64,000 nucleotides of DNA from Peptoniphilus lacydonensis (GCF_900106515.1 NZ_FNWF01000002.1:278001-342000); one strand, 5' to 3'. Shown: positions 16,903-25,379, counted from the stretch's first letter. Notes: generated by a model from the letters alone, not told the origin. Numbers and translations are program-made.

Positions 16903-17427
16903 TTAGATAATTTTTATATGACAAGATTCCAAAACGTCAAGTGCTGATTGTTTTTTCTCATCTGTCAAACCCTCTGTCAAATCTTTATATAAGTAAATAT
17001 TTTTTTCTGGCAAGAATCCTTTTACCATTAAAATATTTGAAACTACACAAATATCTGCAACAAGACCAAGAAAATAAATATTATCTATATTTTCTTTTTC
17101 ATCCAATTCTTTTAAATATTTTCCAAGCTCAACTGAAGCAAAAGTATTCTTTTCTATCTTCTTTGCACCTTTAAAAGATCTTGTATTCTGTAATTTCTTT
17201 GCAATCTCATGTCCTTCTGTTCCCTTTATACAATGCTCTATTGGAAGATTTTTTCCTTCATTTGTTTTTAAATAATCTTTCCCATGAGTGTCCAAAGTGT
17301 AAATTATTTTTCCATTAAATTCATTTACCTTATCCACTACTCTATCTAAAAGAATATCTCCATCTTTACTTTTAAGTGATCCACTTACAAAATCATTTTG
17401 CATATCTACTACAACTAAAATGTCCAT
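16903..17427 (-). CDS. Nicotinamidase-like cysteine hydrolase
   Basis: A 174-residue isochorismatase-fold amidohydrolase. Seen residues fit nicotinamidase (PncA): VDMQNDFV with the catalytic Asp, LDTH for metal binding, LPIEHCIKGTEG, a lysine in KNTFAS, and the nucleophile Cys in VADICVVSN. PncA turns nicotinamide into nicotinate for NAD recycling. I start at 17427 (MDILVV) because GGGGAGGAAA sits just before it; an upstream in-frame ATG lies before this ribosome-binding site. It is divergent from sfsA. The exact substrate is inferred from the EHCIKGTEG-type motif, so a related cysteine hydrolase remains possible. Confidence 0.8.
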   Translation of the reverse strand: MDILVVVDMQNDFVSGSLKSKDGDILLDRVVDKVNEFNGKIIYTLDTHGKDYLKTNEGKNLPIEHCIKGTEGHEIAKKLQNTRSFKGAKKIEKNTFASVELGKYLKELDEKENIDNIYFLGLVADICVVSNILMVKGFLPEKNIYLYKDLTEGLTDEKKQSALDVLESCHIKII

Positions 17428-17463
17428 ATTATTTCCTCCCCTTTTCAATATGATATAACAAAT

Positions 17464-17492
17464 TTTACATAATTTAAAGTTGAATGTATAAT
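17464..17492 (+). promoter_or_regulatory. Promoter of sfsA
   Basis: TTTACA and a consensus TATAAT are spaced by 17 bases, with the ATG about 16 bases further, behind GGGTGA. Confidence 0.7.
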
Positions 17493-17507
17493 GTTTCAGG
17501 GTGAATT

Positions 17508-18224
17508 ATGAAATACAATAGCGTTTTAAAAGCAGAATTTTTATACAGAAAAAATAGATTTATCTCAATTTGCAAAAAAGGTTTTAAAATTTTAACAGTA
17601 TACGTACCAAATACTGGCAGATGCAAAGAGCTTTTGACAAAAGGTGTCACAGTTTTTGTTACTTATAACGACAATCCAAATAGGAAAACTTCATACACTC
17701 TTATTGCTGTAATTAAAGGCGATAAAATTATAAATATAGATTCTCAAGCCCCAAATGAAGTTGTTTATGAGGCTCTTTTAAAAAATAAAATTGACCTTGG
17801 ATTTAAGCCTGATTTTATAAAAAGAGAATTTACTCATGGAGATTCACGCTTTGATTTTTATATTGAAGGTGAAAATAAAAAAGCATTAATGGAAGTAAAG
17901 GGTGTTACACTTGAAGATGATGGTATTGTTGCCTTTCCTGATGCTCCTACAAAAAGGGGACTAAAACATATAAATGGACTTATAAATTCCAGAGATAACT
18001 ACCTTACTTACATTTTATTTTTAATTCAAATTAAAGACGTGAAATTTTTTACACCAAATTATTTCACAGACATAAATTTTTCAAAAAGTCTTTTAAAGGC
18101 AAAGGAATGCGGAGTAAAAATTCTTGCTTACGATTCTTATGTCACAAGAAATTTAATTGAGATTGGTGAAAATGTGCCAGTTGTTTTGGAGGAAACATGG
18201 AATTTAGACTCGCAAAAGAAATAG
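17508..18224 (+). CDS. sfsA: SfsA-family protein (sugar fermentation stimulation protein A homologue)
   Basis: A 238-residue protein of the SfsA family, which combines an OB-like N-terminal DNA-binding part with a restriction-endonuclease-like fold. The family signatures VPNTGRCKELL, MEVKGVTL and FPDAPTKRGLKHI are clear. In E. coli it was named for effects on maltose genes; its true role is unsettled, and the fold suggests nucleic-acid binding or cutting. The downstream GNAT gene starts inside its last 28 bases, so the pair is translationally coupled. Confidence 0.93.
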   Translation: MKYNSVLKAEFLYRKNRFISICKKGFKILTVYVPNTGRCKELLTKGVTVFVTYNDNPNRKTSYTLIAVIKGDKIINIDSQAPNEVVYEALLKNKIDLGFKPDFIKREFTHGDSRFDFYIEGENKKALMEVKGVTLEDDGIVAFPDAPTKRGLKHINGLINSRDNYLTYILFLIQIKDVKFFTPNYFTDINFSKSLLKAKECGVKILAYDSYVTRNLIEIGENVPVVLEETWNLDSQKK

Positions 18225-18700
18225 ATAAAGAAAAAATAGAAAAAATTTATGAAGATGGATCAGAAAAATTAAAATCTCTTAGGATAGACCAGTGGCAAGG
18301 TGAAGACAAACCAAATCTAAATAATTTTTCTAATTTAATAAAAAATAAAAATATTTATGTGCTAGAGGACAACGGAAAAATTGTGAGCACTGTTATAATC
18401 TATAAATTTGACTATGATTACGAAAATAATTTAGATAGTAGTTGGACTTCAAATGGATCTTATGTAGCACTCCACAGAATTGGAACTCTTTCAGCTGAAT
18501 GTGAAAAGGGCTACGGAAGAAAAATAATTGAATTTGCAGAAAAGTTTGCAAGGGAAAATAATTTTAATTCTGTTCGTATTGACACACATAGAAAAAATAT
18601 AAAAATGCAAAACCTTTTAAAAAATCTACATTATAAATATGTTGGATTAGTATACCTCAATGGGAAAAATGAAAGACTTGCCTTTGAAAAATTAATTTAA
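18197..18700 (+). CDS. GNAT-family N-acetyltransferase
   Basis: A 167-residue acetyltransferase-like protein. The region ALHRIGTLSAECEKGYGRKIIEF resembles the GNAT acetyl-CoA-binding motif (GxG/A within a beta-strand-helix turn), and the following VRIDTHRKNIKMQNLLKNL is the usual C-terminal pattern. The substrate is unknown. Its ATG at 18197 has a strong GGAGG, lying within the end of sfsA, which decides the start despite the 28-base overlap. A terminator follows about 75 bases after its stop. Confidence 0.85.
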   Translation: MEFRLAKEIDKEKIEKIYEDGSEKLKSLRIDQWQGEDKPNLNNFSNLIKNKNIYVLEDNGKIVSTVIIYKFDYDYENNLDSSWTSNGSYVALHRIGTLSAECEKGYGRKIIEFAEKFARENNFNSVRIDTHRKNIKMQNLLKNLHYKYVGLVYLNGKNERLAFEKLI

Positions 18701-18776
18701 AGAAATTATATAATTTCAAAACTAGAATTTTGTAAAAATCATCAATTATTAATTAGATAAAATTTATAGAAAATTA

Positions 18777-18804
18777 CACACCTTTAAAAAGGTGTGATTT
18801 TTTT
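18777..18804. terminator. Terminator between GNAT gene and mgtE
   Basis: Perfect stem CACACCTTT / AAAGGTGTG with a two-base centre, followed by ATTTTTTT on the plus strand. It may also slow transcription coming from mgtE. Confidence 0.85.
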
Positions 18805-18819
18805 CTGTAAAATTTAATT

Positions 18820-20157
18820 TTAAATTAATTTTGGTAAAAAAATTGTAGCAAGACCTAAAAATATAAAAAATCCAAAAACGTCTGTAAAAGTCGTTAGAAA
18901 AATTGACGATGCAATTGCCGGATCCACCTTTAATTTATCTAAAATTAAAGGAATTAAAAATCCCATTGAGCAAGCAATTATCATATTTAATATCATCGCC
19001 AAAAATAAAATTAAACCGAGATAAATATTTTTATGCCAAAAAACAAAAACTGTTGCCGCCAAAATTCCTATTATTGCTCCTTCAAAAAGTCCCAAAAATA
19101 TTTCCTTAAAAACTAATTTATAATCTTCCTTTAGCGACAATTCTCCTCTGGCAAGAGATGTTAAAATTATGGAAAGAGTTTGAGATCCTGCGTTTCCTCC
19201 CATTCCTGTTACAATTGGCATTGCAGCAGAAAGCACAACAACTTGTGAAATTGTCGATTCAAAACTTTTTACCACTGATGACGCTAAAAAAGCTGTAAGC
19301 AAATTTACTATAAGCCAAGGTATTCTACTTTTAAAAGAATCAACCCAATTTGAGTCGTATTCTTCGTCTGCATTTACACCATGCATCTGCAAAATATCTT
19401 CATTGTGTTCTTGATCTATAACTGCAATAATATCTTCTGATGTTATTACTCCTAATATCGCCATATTATTATTTACAACAGGCAGTATATCTAGCTCATA
19501 TTTGCTAAACAAGTTTGCTGCAACTTCTTGATCATCTGTTCCGAAAACATAAAAATCCACTTCTTCTAAAATATCTTTTAGTACTGTCTTTGCACTAGAA
19601 ACTAAGAGATCTCTTAATGTGACAATTCCCCTAAGTCTGTGATAATTATCTGTAACAAAAATTTCATCAATTATTTCTGTTTCAGGAGAAATTGTTCTAA
19701 TTTTTTTTATTGCTTCTTCTGCCGTAAGATTTTCACGAAGAGAAATAAAATTTGTAGTCATTATACCGCCAGCAGATTCTTCATCAAAAGAAAGAATCAT
19801 CTTTAATATGTTTTGGTCGGCACTTTTCATTAGAGATAAAATTGACTTTCTCCTTACAGTTGAAAGAACTCCCAATAAATCCGCAACTATTGAATGCTCC
19901 ATATGAGTAAAAATTTCTATTAGTTCATCATTGGTAAAAAAACTCATTATCTTAGCATCTAATTCTTCTTCTGAAGATTCTAAAAGAAGTGCCAAGTTTT
20001 CATGTGTAATATTTTTTACAAGTATTCTTAATTCATCCTCTTCTAAATCTTCTGATTCTATGCCAAGATCCACAGGATGATATTCTTCAAAAAGATTATT
20101 TAAAAGATTTTTATCTTGAACACTTATTATTTTTTTCATTTCTTCAATTAGTTCCAT
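18820..20157 (-). CDS. mgtE: Magnesium transporter MgtE
   Basis: A 445-residue magnesium channel. It has the N-terminal helical MgtE domain (EEYHPVDLG, with DLLGVL further on), a pair of CBS domains at about 135-260 (GIMTTNFISLRENLTAEEAI; VNNNMAILGVITSEDI), and five C-terminal membrane helices with the MPIVTGMGGNAGSQT pore motif and the ending FGFFIFLGLATIFL. Cytosolic Mg binding to the N and CBS domains closes the pore in known homologues. The frame could open with GTG at 20166, but the ATG at 20157 sits six bases after AGGTG, so I use it. It overlaps the end of the helicase gene by 14 bases. Confidence 0.94.
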   Translation of the reverse strand: MELIEEMKKIISVQDKNLLNNLFEEYHPVDLGIESEDLEEDELRILVKNITHENLALLLESSEEELDAKIMSFFTNDELIEIFTHMEHSIVADLLGVLSTVRRKSILSLMKSADQNILKMILSFDEESAGGIMTTNFISLRENLTAEEAIKKIRTISPETEIIDEIFVTDNYHRLRGIVTLRDLLVSSAKTVLKDILEEVDFYVFGTDDQEVAANLFSKYELDILPVVNNNMAILGVITSEDIIAVIDQEHNEDILQMHGVNADEEYDSNWVDSFKSRIPWLIVNLLTAFLASSVVKSFESTISQVVVLSAAMPIVTGMGGNAGSQTLSIILTSLARGELSLKEDYKLVFKEIFLGLFEGAIIGILAATVFVFWHKNIYLGLILFLAMILNMIIACSMGFLIPLILDKLKVDPAIASSIFLTTFTDVFGFFIFLGLATIFLPKLI

Positions 20158-22000
20158 TTTTTTCACCTGCCAAAGTTTCTAAATCAGATACAAAAGATGA
20201 AAGTTCATTTTTCATTCCATTTGTGTAGTTAGAATACATAAGATAAAGTTCTCTTTTTGCTCTTGTCATTGCCACATAAAAAAGTCTTCTCTCTTCTTCA
20301 AAAAGACCTTTATCTTCACTTAAAGAATCAATGCTTGAACTAGAAGGGAGTCTACCTTCATAGAGGTCTACAACAAAAACTTTTGAAAATTCAAGTCCTT
20401 TTGCAGAGTGAATTGTCGAAAAAGTGAGTTTTGCATTTGAATCTTTAGGTTTTAATAAATCATATTCAAGTGATTTTAATCTTCCAATAAAAAGTTCTAA
20501 GGATTTTGTACTTTTCGCAATTAATTTCAAATAATATAAATATTCATTTAAAGTTTCTACTGTTTCCATAAATCTCTTTGCATTTTCTCTAAGATAATTC
20601 CCATAGCCCATTTCTTTGTCTATATAATCAATAGCTTCATACACGTCTACTCTTGAAATTTTTTTAAATCCAGTTAAAAGTTTATTTATATTTTTATTAT
20701 AATAATTTGGAAGATCTGGATAATCTTTTAAAATATTAAAAATATTTTTTCCTCTGTGTTTTTTCAAGTACTCAATATGTCTTTTTGATATATATCCATC
20801 TAGTTTAAAATAAAACTTCTCATACAAATCTATATTTGAAAGATCCTTAGAAAAATTTAAAATATCTAAAATATCCTTTGTAATAAAATGAGAGAAAAAT
20901 TTCGTTTTTTTATCTTTTATATTAAAATTATAATTTTTCCTTTCAAAGTATTCCACAAGTCCAATGCTAGATAGATTGTTTCTATATAAAACTGCTACAT
21001 CTTCGTCACCTTTTGAAATTTCTTTCTCTATAAAAGTGTACTGGTCTTTTGGATCCTTTACCTTTATAATACTCACAGGTTTATTAAATGGATTGTCTGT
21101 TACAACAGTTTTATCAAATCTCTTTTCATTTTGTGCAATAAATATATTTGCAATATTTACAATATTTCTTGTAGATCTAAAATTTTCTTCCATGTAAAAA
21201 GTTACAATATTGGGATATTCCTCTTGTAATTTAAAAAGTTCTTCGGTATTTGCACCTCTAAAACCATAAATAGACTGATCGTCATCAGCAACAACAAATA
21301 AGTTGTCCTTCGGTTTGGCAAGATATTTTAAAACTTGAAACTGACTTTTACTAGTATCTTGCCCCTCATCAAGTTGAATAAATTTAAATCTATTTCTGTA
21401 TTTATTCCTAATTGCTACATCATTTTTTAAAATTTCATAGGACATATTTATCATGTCATCAAAATCAATTAAACTTTTATCTCTTTTAAACTTCTCATAG
21501 CTTTCATAAAATTTTACAAAATTGTCTGTATCGCATCTTTTACTTTTTGCAAAGGAATTTGGACTTATCATCATATTCTTACAATAGCCAACTTCAGAAA
21601 TTGCAGTTTCAACTCTCTCCTCTGTTGGATAAATTTTATTGACATCTCTATAAATATCTCTAAGAATTTCATATTTCTTTTTCATATTAGAATCAATTAA
21701 ACTTAAACTTTTACCTGCCTTTTTAGAATAATCTCTTACAATAGAATAGCAAAAAGCGTGAATTGTAGAAAAATGAACATTCCTATCATCACCCATACTC
21801 CTATAACGCATTTCAATATCTAGAGCCTGTGCCTTAGAAAAAGTAATAGTTAAAATACTTTTTGAATCAACACCACACTCTATTAATTTTTTTGTTCTAT
21901 GTAAGATCATAGTTGTCTTCCCTGCACCTGGAACTGCAAGAACAATTGCCGGCCCTTCAAAATGTTTTACAGCTTTTAATTGACTTGATGTTAAATTCAA
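20144..22000 (-). CDS. UvrD/PcrA-like superfamily 1 DNA helicase
   Basis: A 618-residue ATP-dependent 3'-5' helicase-type protein. The helicase motifs are in order: Q-motif and Walker A (LTSSQLKAV; VPGAGKTT), TFSKAQA, LIDFDDM, QLDEGQDTS, DDDQSIYGFRGA, ENFRSTRNIVNIAN, then TIHSAKGLEFSKVF and VAMTRAKRELYLM. It is shorter than classical PcrA (about 730), lacking much of the inserted 2B and C-terminal regions, so it is one of the small accessory UvrD-like helicases and not the main PcrA. It is followed by mgtE, which overlaps its end; the functional link is not obvious. Confidence 0.9.
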   Translation of the reverse strand: MNLTSSQLKAVKHFEGPAIVLAVPGAGKTTMILHRTKKLIECGVDSKSILTITFSKAQALDIEMRYRSMGDDRNVHFSTIHAFCYSIVRDYSKKAGKSLSLIDSNMKKKYEILRDIYRDVNKIYPTEERVETAISEVGYCKNMMISPNSFAKSKRCDTDNFVKFYESYEKFKRDKSLIDFDDMINMSYEILKNDVAIRNKYRNRFKFIQLDEGQDTSKSQFQVLKYLAKPKDNLFVVADDDQSIYGFRGANTEELFKLQEEYPNIVTFYMEENFRSTRNIVNIANIFIAQNEKRFDKTVVTDNPFNKPVSIIKVKDPKDQYTFIEKEISKGDEDVAVLYRNNLSSIGLVEYFERKNYNFNIKDKKTKFFSHFITKDILDILNFSKDLSNIDLYEKFYFKLDGYISKRHIEYLKKHRGKNIFNILKDYPDLPNYYNKNINKLLTGFKKISRVDVYEAIDYIDKEMGYGNYLRENAKRFMETVETLNEYLYYLKLIAKSTKSLELFIGRLKSLEYDLLKPKDSNAKLTFSTIHSAKGLEFSKVFVVDLYEGRLPSSSSIDSLSEDKGLFEEERRLFYVAMTRAKRELYLMYSNYTNGMKNELSSFVSDLETLAGEKNGTN

Positions 22001-22070
22001 AATATCCCTCCAATTTTAGTTTAAACTATTTCACAATTATTTTAAATCTATTTTTTTAGTTTTGCCAATG

Positions 22071-22079
22071 TGATATAAT
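22071..22079 (+). promoter_or_regulatory. Extended -10 promoter of the nitroreductase-like gene
   Basis: TGATATAAT occurs 31 bases before the ATG; no convincing -35. Confidence 0.5.
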
Positions 22080-22110
22080 TTAATATATAACTGGTTTAGG
22101 GGGTATTAAT

Positions 22111-22905
22111 ATGTTAATGACAAATTTTTTACAAAAAAGAAAATCTGTCAGAAATTTTAAAAATGACATCGTACCAAGAGATGTCTTGGAAAATATAAAA
22201 TTACTTATGGACGAATTGGATAGAGAAGAAAGCGATATAAGTTTTTCACTTTACGAAAATGGAAAAATCGTAGCAGAGGGGCTAAAAGGAAAAGCAGGCT
22301 ATGCAGGTGTAATGATCGAAGCCCCTCATTATATAGCACTTGATATATCTGATGATAAACCACTTAATATATTAAAAGGTGGATATTGTCTTGAAAAACT
22401 AAATACAAAAATTGTCGATCTCGATTTAGATACTTGTTGGATCACAGTAGATGAAGTTGATGAGGCAACAAAAAAATCTATTTTTGGAGAAAATGGAACA
22501 AAGATAAATTATTTAATTGCATTTGGATATGGACAAAAGAAAAAACTTTTTGACCCAGAAGTAACAAGTTCAAGACTTGATGTAAATGAAATTGTATTTT
22601 CTGAAAATTTAGGCGAACCAATTTCAATAGAAACTTTAGAAAATTATGGAATATTTGATGTATTCTCATCAGTTAGATACGCACCAAGCCACAAAAACTT
22701 TCAACCTTGGAGATTCGTTTTGAAAGGAACAGATGTAGAAGCTTATATGGTAAAATCTGATGAAGATGATAGATCACTTATTGACATGGGTGTTGTATTA
22801 TTTTACATGGAAGAAATGTTAAAAACTATTGGCATAAATAAGAAATGGACAATTGATCTAAAAGATGCAGGAAAATATTATTATATAGGTTCTTTCACAT
22901 TATAA
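22111..22905 (+). CDS. Nitroreductase-family flavoprotein
   Basis: A 264-residue protein of the FMN-dependent nitroreductase superfamily. The N-terminal FLQKRKSVRNFKND has the Arg/Lys-Ser-hydrophobic-Arg signature for FMN phosphate binding. The centre shows two half-domains, as in TM1586-like members, and YAPSHKNFQPWRFVL is the usual second FMN-binding segment. The substrate is unknown; such enzymes reduce quinones or nitro compounds or act in flavin chemistry. GGGGGT serves as ribosome-binding site and an alternative ATG lies two codons later. It is a single gene followed by a hairpin terminator about 80 bases downstream. Confidence 0.85.
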   Translation: MLMTNFLQKRKSVRNFKNDIVPRDVLENIKLLMDELDREESDISFSLYENGKIVAEGLKGKAGYAGVMIEAPHYIALDISDDKPLNILKGGYCLEKLNTKIVDLDLDTCWITVDEVDEATKKSIFGENGTKINYLIAFGYGQKKKLFDPEVTSSRLDVNEIVFSENLGEPISIETLENYGIFDVFSSVRYAPSHKNFQPWRFVLKGTDVEAYMVKSDEDDRSLIDMGVVLFYMEEMLKTIGINKKWTIDLKDAGKYYYIGSFTL

Positions 22906-22986
22906 ATTATATCAATATATTAAAAAGAGTAGTGTTGCAGAATAGTTTAATTAGGATATGTTAAAAGGTATGTAAAAAGTTTTGTG

Positions 22987-23028
22987 TATCAGCTCCTCCC
23001 GATAGGTTGTGAGCTGATATTTTTTTTA
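22987..23028 (+). terminator. Hairpin terminator downstream of the nitroreductase-like gene
   Basis: TATCAGCTC pairs perfectly with GAGCTGATA across a 15-base loop and is followed by nine T's. It may have arrived with the insertion sequence. Confidence 0.75.
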
Positions 23029-23137
23029 ATTTTTTTTAATATACTTTTATTACTATATTCTGAGAGTTCAGATATTTGTAATCTAATTTTGGCACAATTA
23101 AACTAGAAGGCCAAGATTCTTCTAAAAATCTCTCTTC

Positions 23138-23253
23138 TTGCCTAATTGTATATCTTAAAAATTTGAAGATTTCTGTCAAGAGCTGATCCTTAGATCAGGG
23201 CTATGCCTTTACTCTTGATTGAAAAATTCAAATTTTTATTATGCTAATGGCAA
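23138..23253. repeat. Imperfect long inverted repeat
   Basis: Arms centred on CTGATC-CTTA-GATCAG extend outward through CAAGAG / CTCTTG, TTAAAAATTTGAA / TTCAAATTTTTA and TTGCC / GGCAA, with unpaired stretches between. More distant similarity continues outward (AATCTAATTTTGGC near 23080 against GGCAAAATTTAGATT near 23249). It lies directly behind the broken transposase, so it may be part of that element or a separate MITE-like piece. Confidence 0.55.
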
Positions 23254-23256
23254 AAT

Positions 23257-23449
23257 TTAGATTCTGCCTTCAAAAAATATTGATAGTTGTGATAATATTT
23301 GATCTTATCCTCTTATTCTACTTGTACATTTAATTGAAGCATCTACCATCGCTAGATGCAAGCTTTTTTGTAGGACGTAGTCGCTTGGAAATATTGTTTT
23401 GTTTTTGTTACTTTTCTAAGTTGTCTATTAAAATTTTCCAAAGAACCTT
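23257..23449 (-). pseudogene. IS256-family transposase C-terminal fragment
   Basis: The minus strand encodes, in two frames, the last ~60 residues of an IS256/Mutator-type transposase. First LENFNRQLRKVTKTK, then after a frameshift IFPSDYVLQKSLHLAMVD, an in-frame TAA, and DQILSQLSIFFEGRI before the natural stop. These match the typical IESLNRQLRKVTK...FP(S/T)...LKxLYLA...W...L..FxGRI ending of the family. There is no start, no catalytic DDE part, one frameshift and one stop, so it is dead. Confidence 0.75.
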
Positions 23450-24499
23450 TTAATAATAACTTGTGTGTTCTATATCTAAATAATTTTTAAGTTCTCTTGG
23501 TTTATAGATTCCCTTATCTGTTACAAAACCTGTTATAAGTTCTGGTGGGGTTATATCAAAGGAAGGATAGATTGCCTTAACTCCTTTTGCTGTGTGATTT
23601 CCTAAAACAAGAGATGGATCTCTAAGTTCAATTACTATATCATCTCTACCCTTCTTTTCTCCGTCTGGCATACCTGTAACATAGTAAGGAACATTGAACT
23701 CACGAGCAACAATTGCAATTTGATGTGTTCCTACTTTATTTGCAACATGACCATCAACTGTAATCGTATCTGTTGCAGATGTAAATACATCTATCCCTAT
23801 ATTTTCCATTGTGTAAGCCACCATATTGTCAGTTATAATTGTGGTGTCAAAACCCATTTCACTTATACAAGTTGCAGTTAATCTTGCACCTTGATAGTAT
23901 GGCCTTGTTTCTGCACAATAAAATTTTACATCTTTATTTTGTTCTTTTAAAGTCCTAGTTATTGTTCCTATTATAGTTTCTCCAAAACATTGAGTTAAAA
24001 CTTTCCCACCATCAGGTATAACTTCGCAAAGATTTTTTGCGACTTCATCCATTGCACTATATCTTCTGTTTAAAGATTCAATTGCTTCTTCAAAAACTTT
24101 TTCTACGACATCTTCTCCATTTTCAATTGCCTTTTTTGCCGCTTTTATTGAACCTTTAGTAACTTTTTTTAGTCTTGTTGATGTAGTTGGTCTTGCAGTT
24201 GAAATTGTATTGGCAGCTTTTTCTAAGAATTTAATTAAATCTTCATCACTCAAATCTCTAGCTTCATAGGCAGCAAGAGCCATTCCCATCCCAGCAGCAG
24301 TATAAGGCCCTGCTGACTGTGTGACCATATCTGTTATTGCCCTTGCAACTTCCTTGTGAGTTTTACAAATTTCAAATCTAACTTCTTTCGGATAGACTCT
24401 TCTATCCAAAATTTTTACTTCTCCATTTTCATACCATGCAATGTTTTCATATTTAAGCATAAAAGGCATGTCATAATCTTGTCTTTTCATTTTAATCAT
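23450..24499 (-). CDS. Divergent MtnA-like sugar-1-phosphate isomerase
   Basis: A 349-residue member of the eIF2B-alpha/MtnA/DrdI isomerase family, which converts aldose-1-phosphates such as methylthioribose-1-P or 5-deoxyribose-1-P to the ribulose-1-P form. AETRPYYQGARLTA and TDNMVAYTM are typical, and the catalytic Cys171 (LTQC) and Asp244 (SATD) align with those of MtnA. Yet the RGAPAIG loop reads QSAGPYTAAG, HCNAG reads QCFGE, and GADRI reads SATDTI, so substrate contacts differ. It overlaps the phosphorylase gene by 8 bases; AAGGAG lies in the end of that gene. The substrate cannot be fixed from sequence. Confidence 0.8.
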   Translation of the reverse strand: MIKMKRQDYDMPFMLKYENIAWYENGEVKILDRRVYPKEVRFEICKTHKEVARAITDMVTQSAGPYTAAGMGMALAAYEARDLSDEDLIKFLEKAANTISTARPTTSTRLKKVTKGSIKAAKKAIENGEDVVEKVFEEAIESLNRRYSAMDEVAKNLCEVIPDGGKVLTQCFGETIIGTITRTLKEQNKDVKFYCAETRPYYQGARLTATCISEMGFDTTIITDNMVAYTMENIGIDVFTSATDTITVDGHVANKVGTHQIAIVAREFNVPYYVTGMPDGEKKGRDDIVIELRDPSLVLGNHTAKGVKAIYPSFDITPPELITGFVTDKGIYKPRELKNYLDIEHTSYY

Positions 24500-25322
24500 C
24501 TAACTCCTTTACTATTTCTATTATCAAATTTTTTAATTTTGGCGAAACTTCTCTTGCAACATCTTCAACTTCACTCCCATCCATATTTTCAATTCTATCA
24601 GAAGAATAATTTGTAGCAACAGACATTGCAAGAACTTTCATATTACAATGAGCTGCTGTCAAAGTTTCTGTTATAGTTGACATCCCAACTAAATCTCCGC
24701 CTAATGTCCTAATTGCTCTAATTTCTGATGGCGATTCAAAAAAAGGTCCTACTGTAAAAAAGTAAACTCCCTCTTTTAATTCAAATCCCAATTTTATTGC
24801 AGATTTTTTTGCCAAATCTCGAAATTCTTTATCATACAATTTGTCAATTGGATAAAATCTTTCTCCAAATTCATTTAAATTATTCCCCCTAGTTGGACTT
24901 GCCCCTGCAAAATTTATGTGGTCTGTTATTAAACAAATATCTCCTGGATAAAAATTATAATTGACAGCACCAGCTGCATTTGTAAGTATTAATTTTGAAA
25001 CTCCAAGGAGTTTTAAAACATAAACTGGCATTGCAAGTTCATTGAAATCATATCCTTCATAATAATGAAATCTTTTAGTCATACAAATTACATACTTACC
25101 GGACAATTTCCCAAAAATAAATTTTCCACCATTGTCACTAACAGTAGAAATTAAAAAATTTGGCACATCCTTATAATTAATTTCTATTTTGTCTTCAATT
25201 TCATCTAAAAGTTTTTCAAGCCCTGTGCCTAGTATAATTGCTATATCTGGTTTTATCTTTATCTTATTTAATATAAAATCCGCACTTTCTTTATAACTTT
25301 CAAATATTTTTTCTTTTAGCAT
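24492..25322 (-). CDS. Purine nucleoside phosphorylase family protein (PNP/MTAP)
   Basis: A 276-residue trimeric-type phosphorylase that splits a purine nucleoside with phosphate to base plus sugar-1-phosphate. GTGLEKLLDEI, the phosphate-binding RFHYYEG, TNAAGAVN, GPFFESPSEIRAI and GMSTITE follow the family order. Asn238 matches the residue that selects 6-oxopurines in PNP (an Asp in MTA phosphorylases). The position that in PNP is a His contacting the 5'-hydroxyl appears to be Ser250. Together these suggest a 5'-modified inosine-like substrate. It is followed, with overlap, by the isomerase gene and is divergent from the aldolase gene. Confidence 0.88.
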   Translation of the reverse strand: MLKEKIFESYKESADFILNKIKIKPDIAIILGTGLEKLLDEIEDKIEINYKDVPNFLISTVSDNGGKFIFGKLSGKYVICMTKRFHYYEGYDFNELAMPVYVLKLLGVSKLILTNAAGAVNYNFYPGDICLITDHINFAGASPTRGNNLNEFGERFYPIDKLYDKEFRDLAKKSAIKLGFELKEGVYFFTVGPFFESPSEIRAIRTLGGDLVGMSTITETLTAAHCNMKVLAMSVATNYSSDRIENMDGSEVEDVAREVSPKLKNLIIEIVKELDD

Positions 25323-25351
25323 ATTTACCTCTCAAATTAATTTATATTTTT

Positions 25352-25379
25352 AGTCTAACACAGGATAATCAATTGTCAA
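25352..25379 (-). promoter_or_regulatory. Promoter of the phosphorylase-isomerase operon
   Basis: On the minus strand a consensus TTGACA and TAGACT are spaced by 16 bases, with about 22 bases of leader and GAGAGGT before the ATG. A weaker divergent promoter for the aldolase may overlap it (TTGTCA at 25373 on the plus strand). Confidence 0.6.

Larger units (their letters stand above)
22930..23449 (-). mobile_element. Degenerate IS256-family insertion sequence, 3' part
   Basis: The stretch between the nitroreductase-like gene and the isomerase gene holds no intact gene. Its minus strand begins with the C-terminal end of an IS256-type transposase (described separately), followed by an imperfect inverted repeat. 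Near 22962-22988 the minus strand reads TACACAAAACTTTTTACATA, similar to the terminal sequences I know from IS256-family elements. The upstream part of the element is missing because the remnant begins exactly at the stop of the isomerase gene. Outer boundaries are approximate and no target duplication is evident. Confidence 0.55.
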
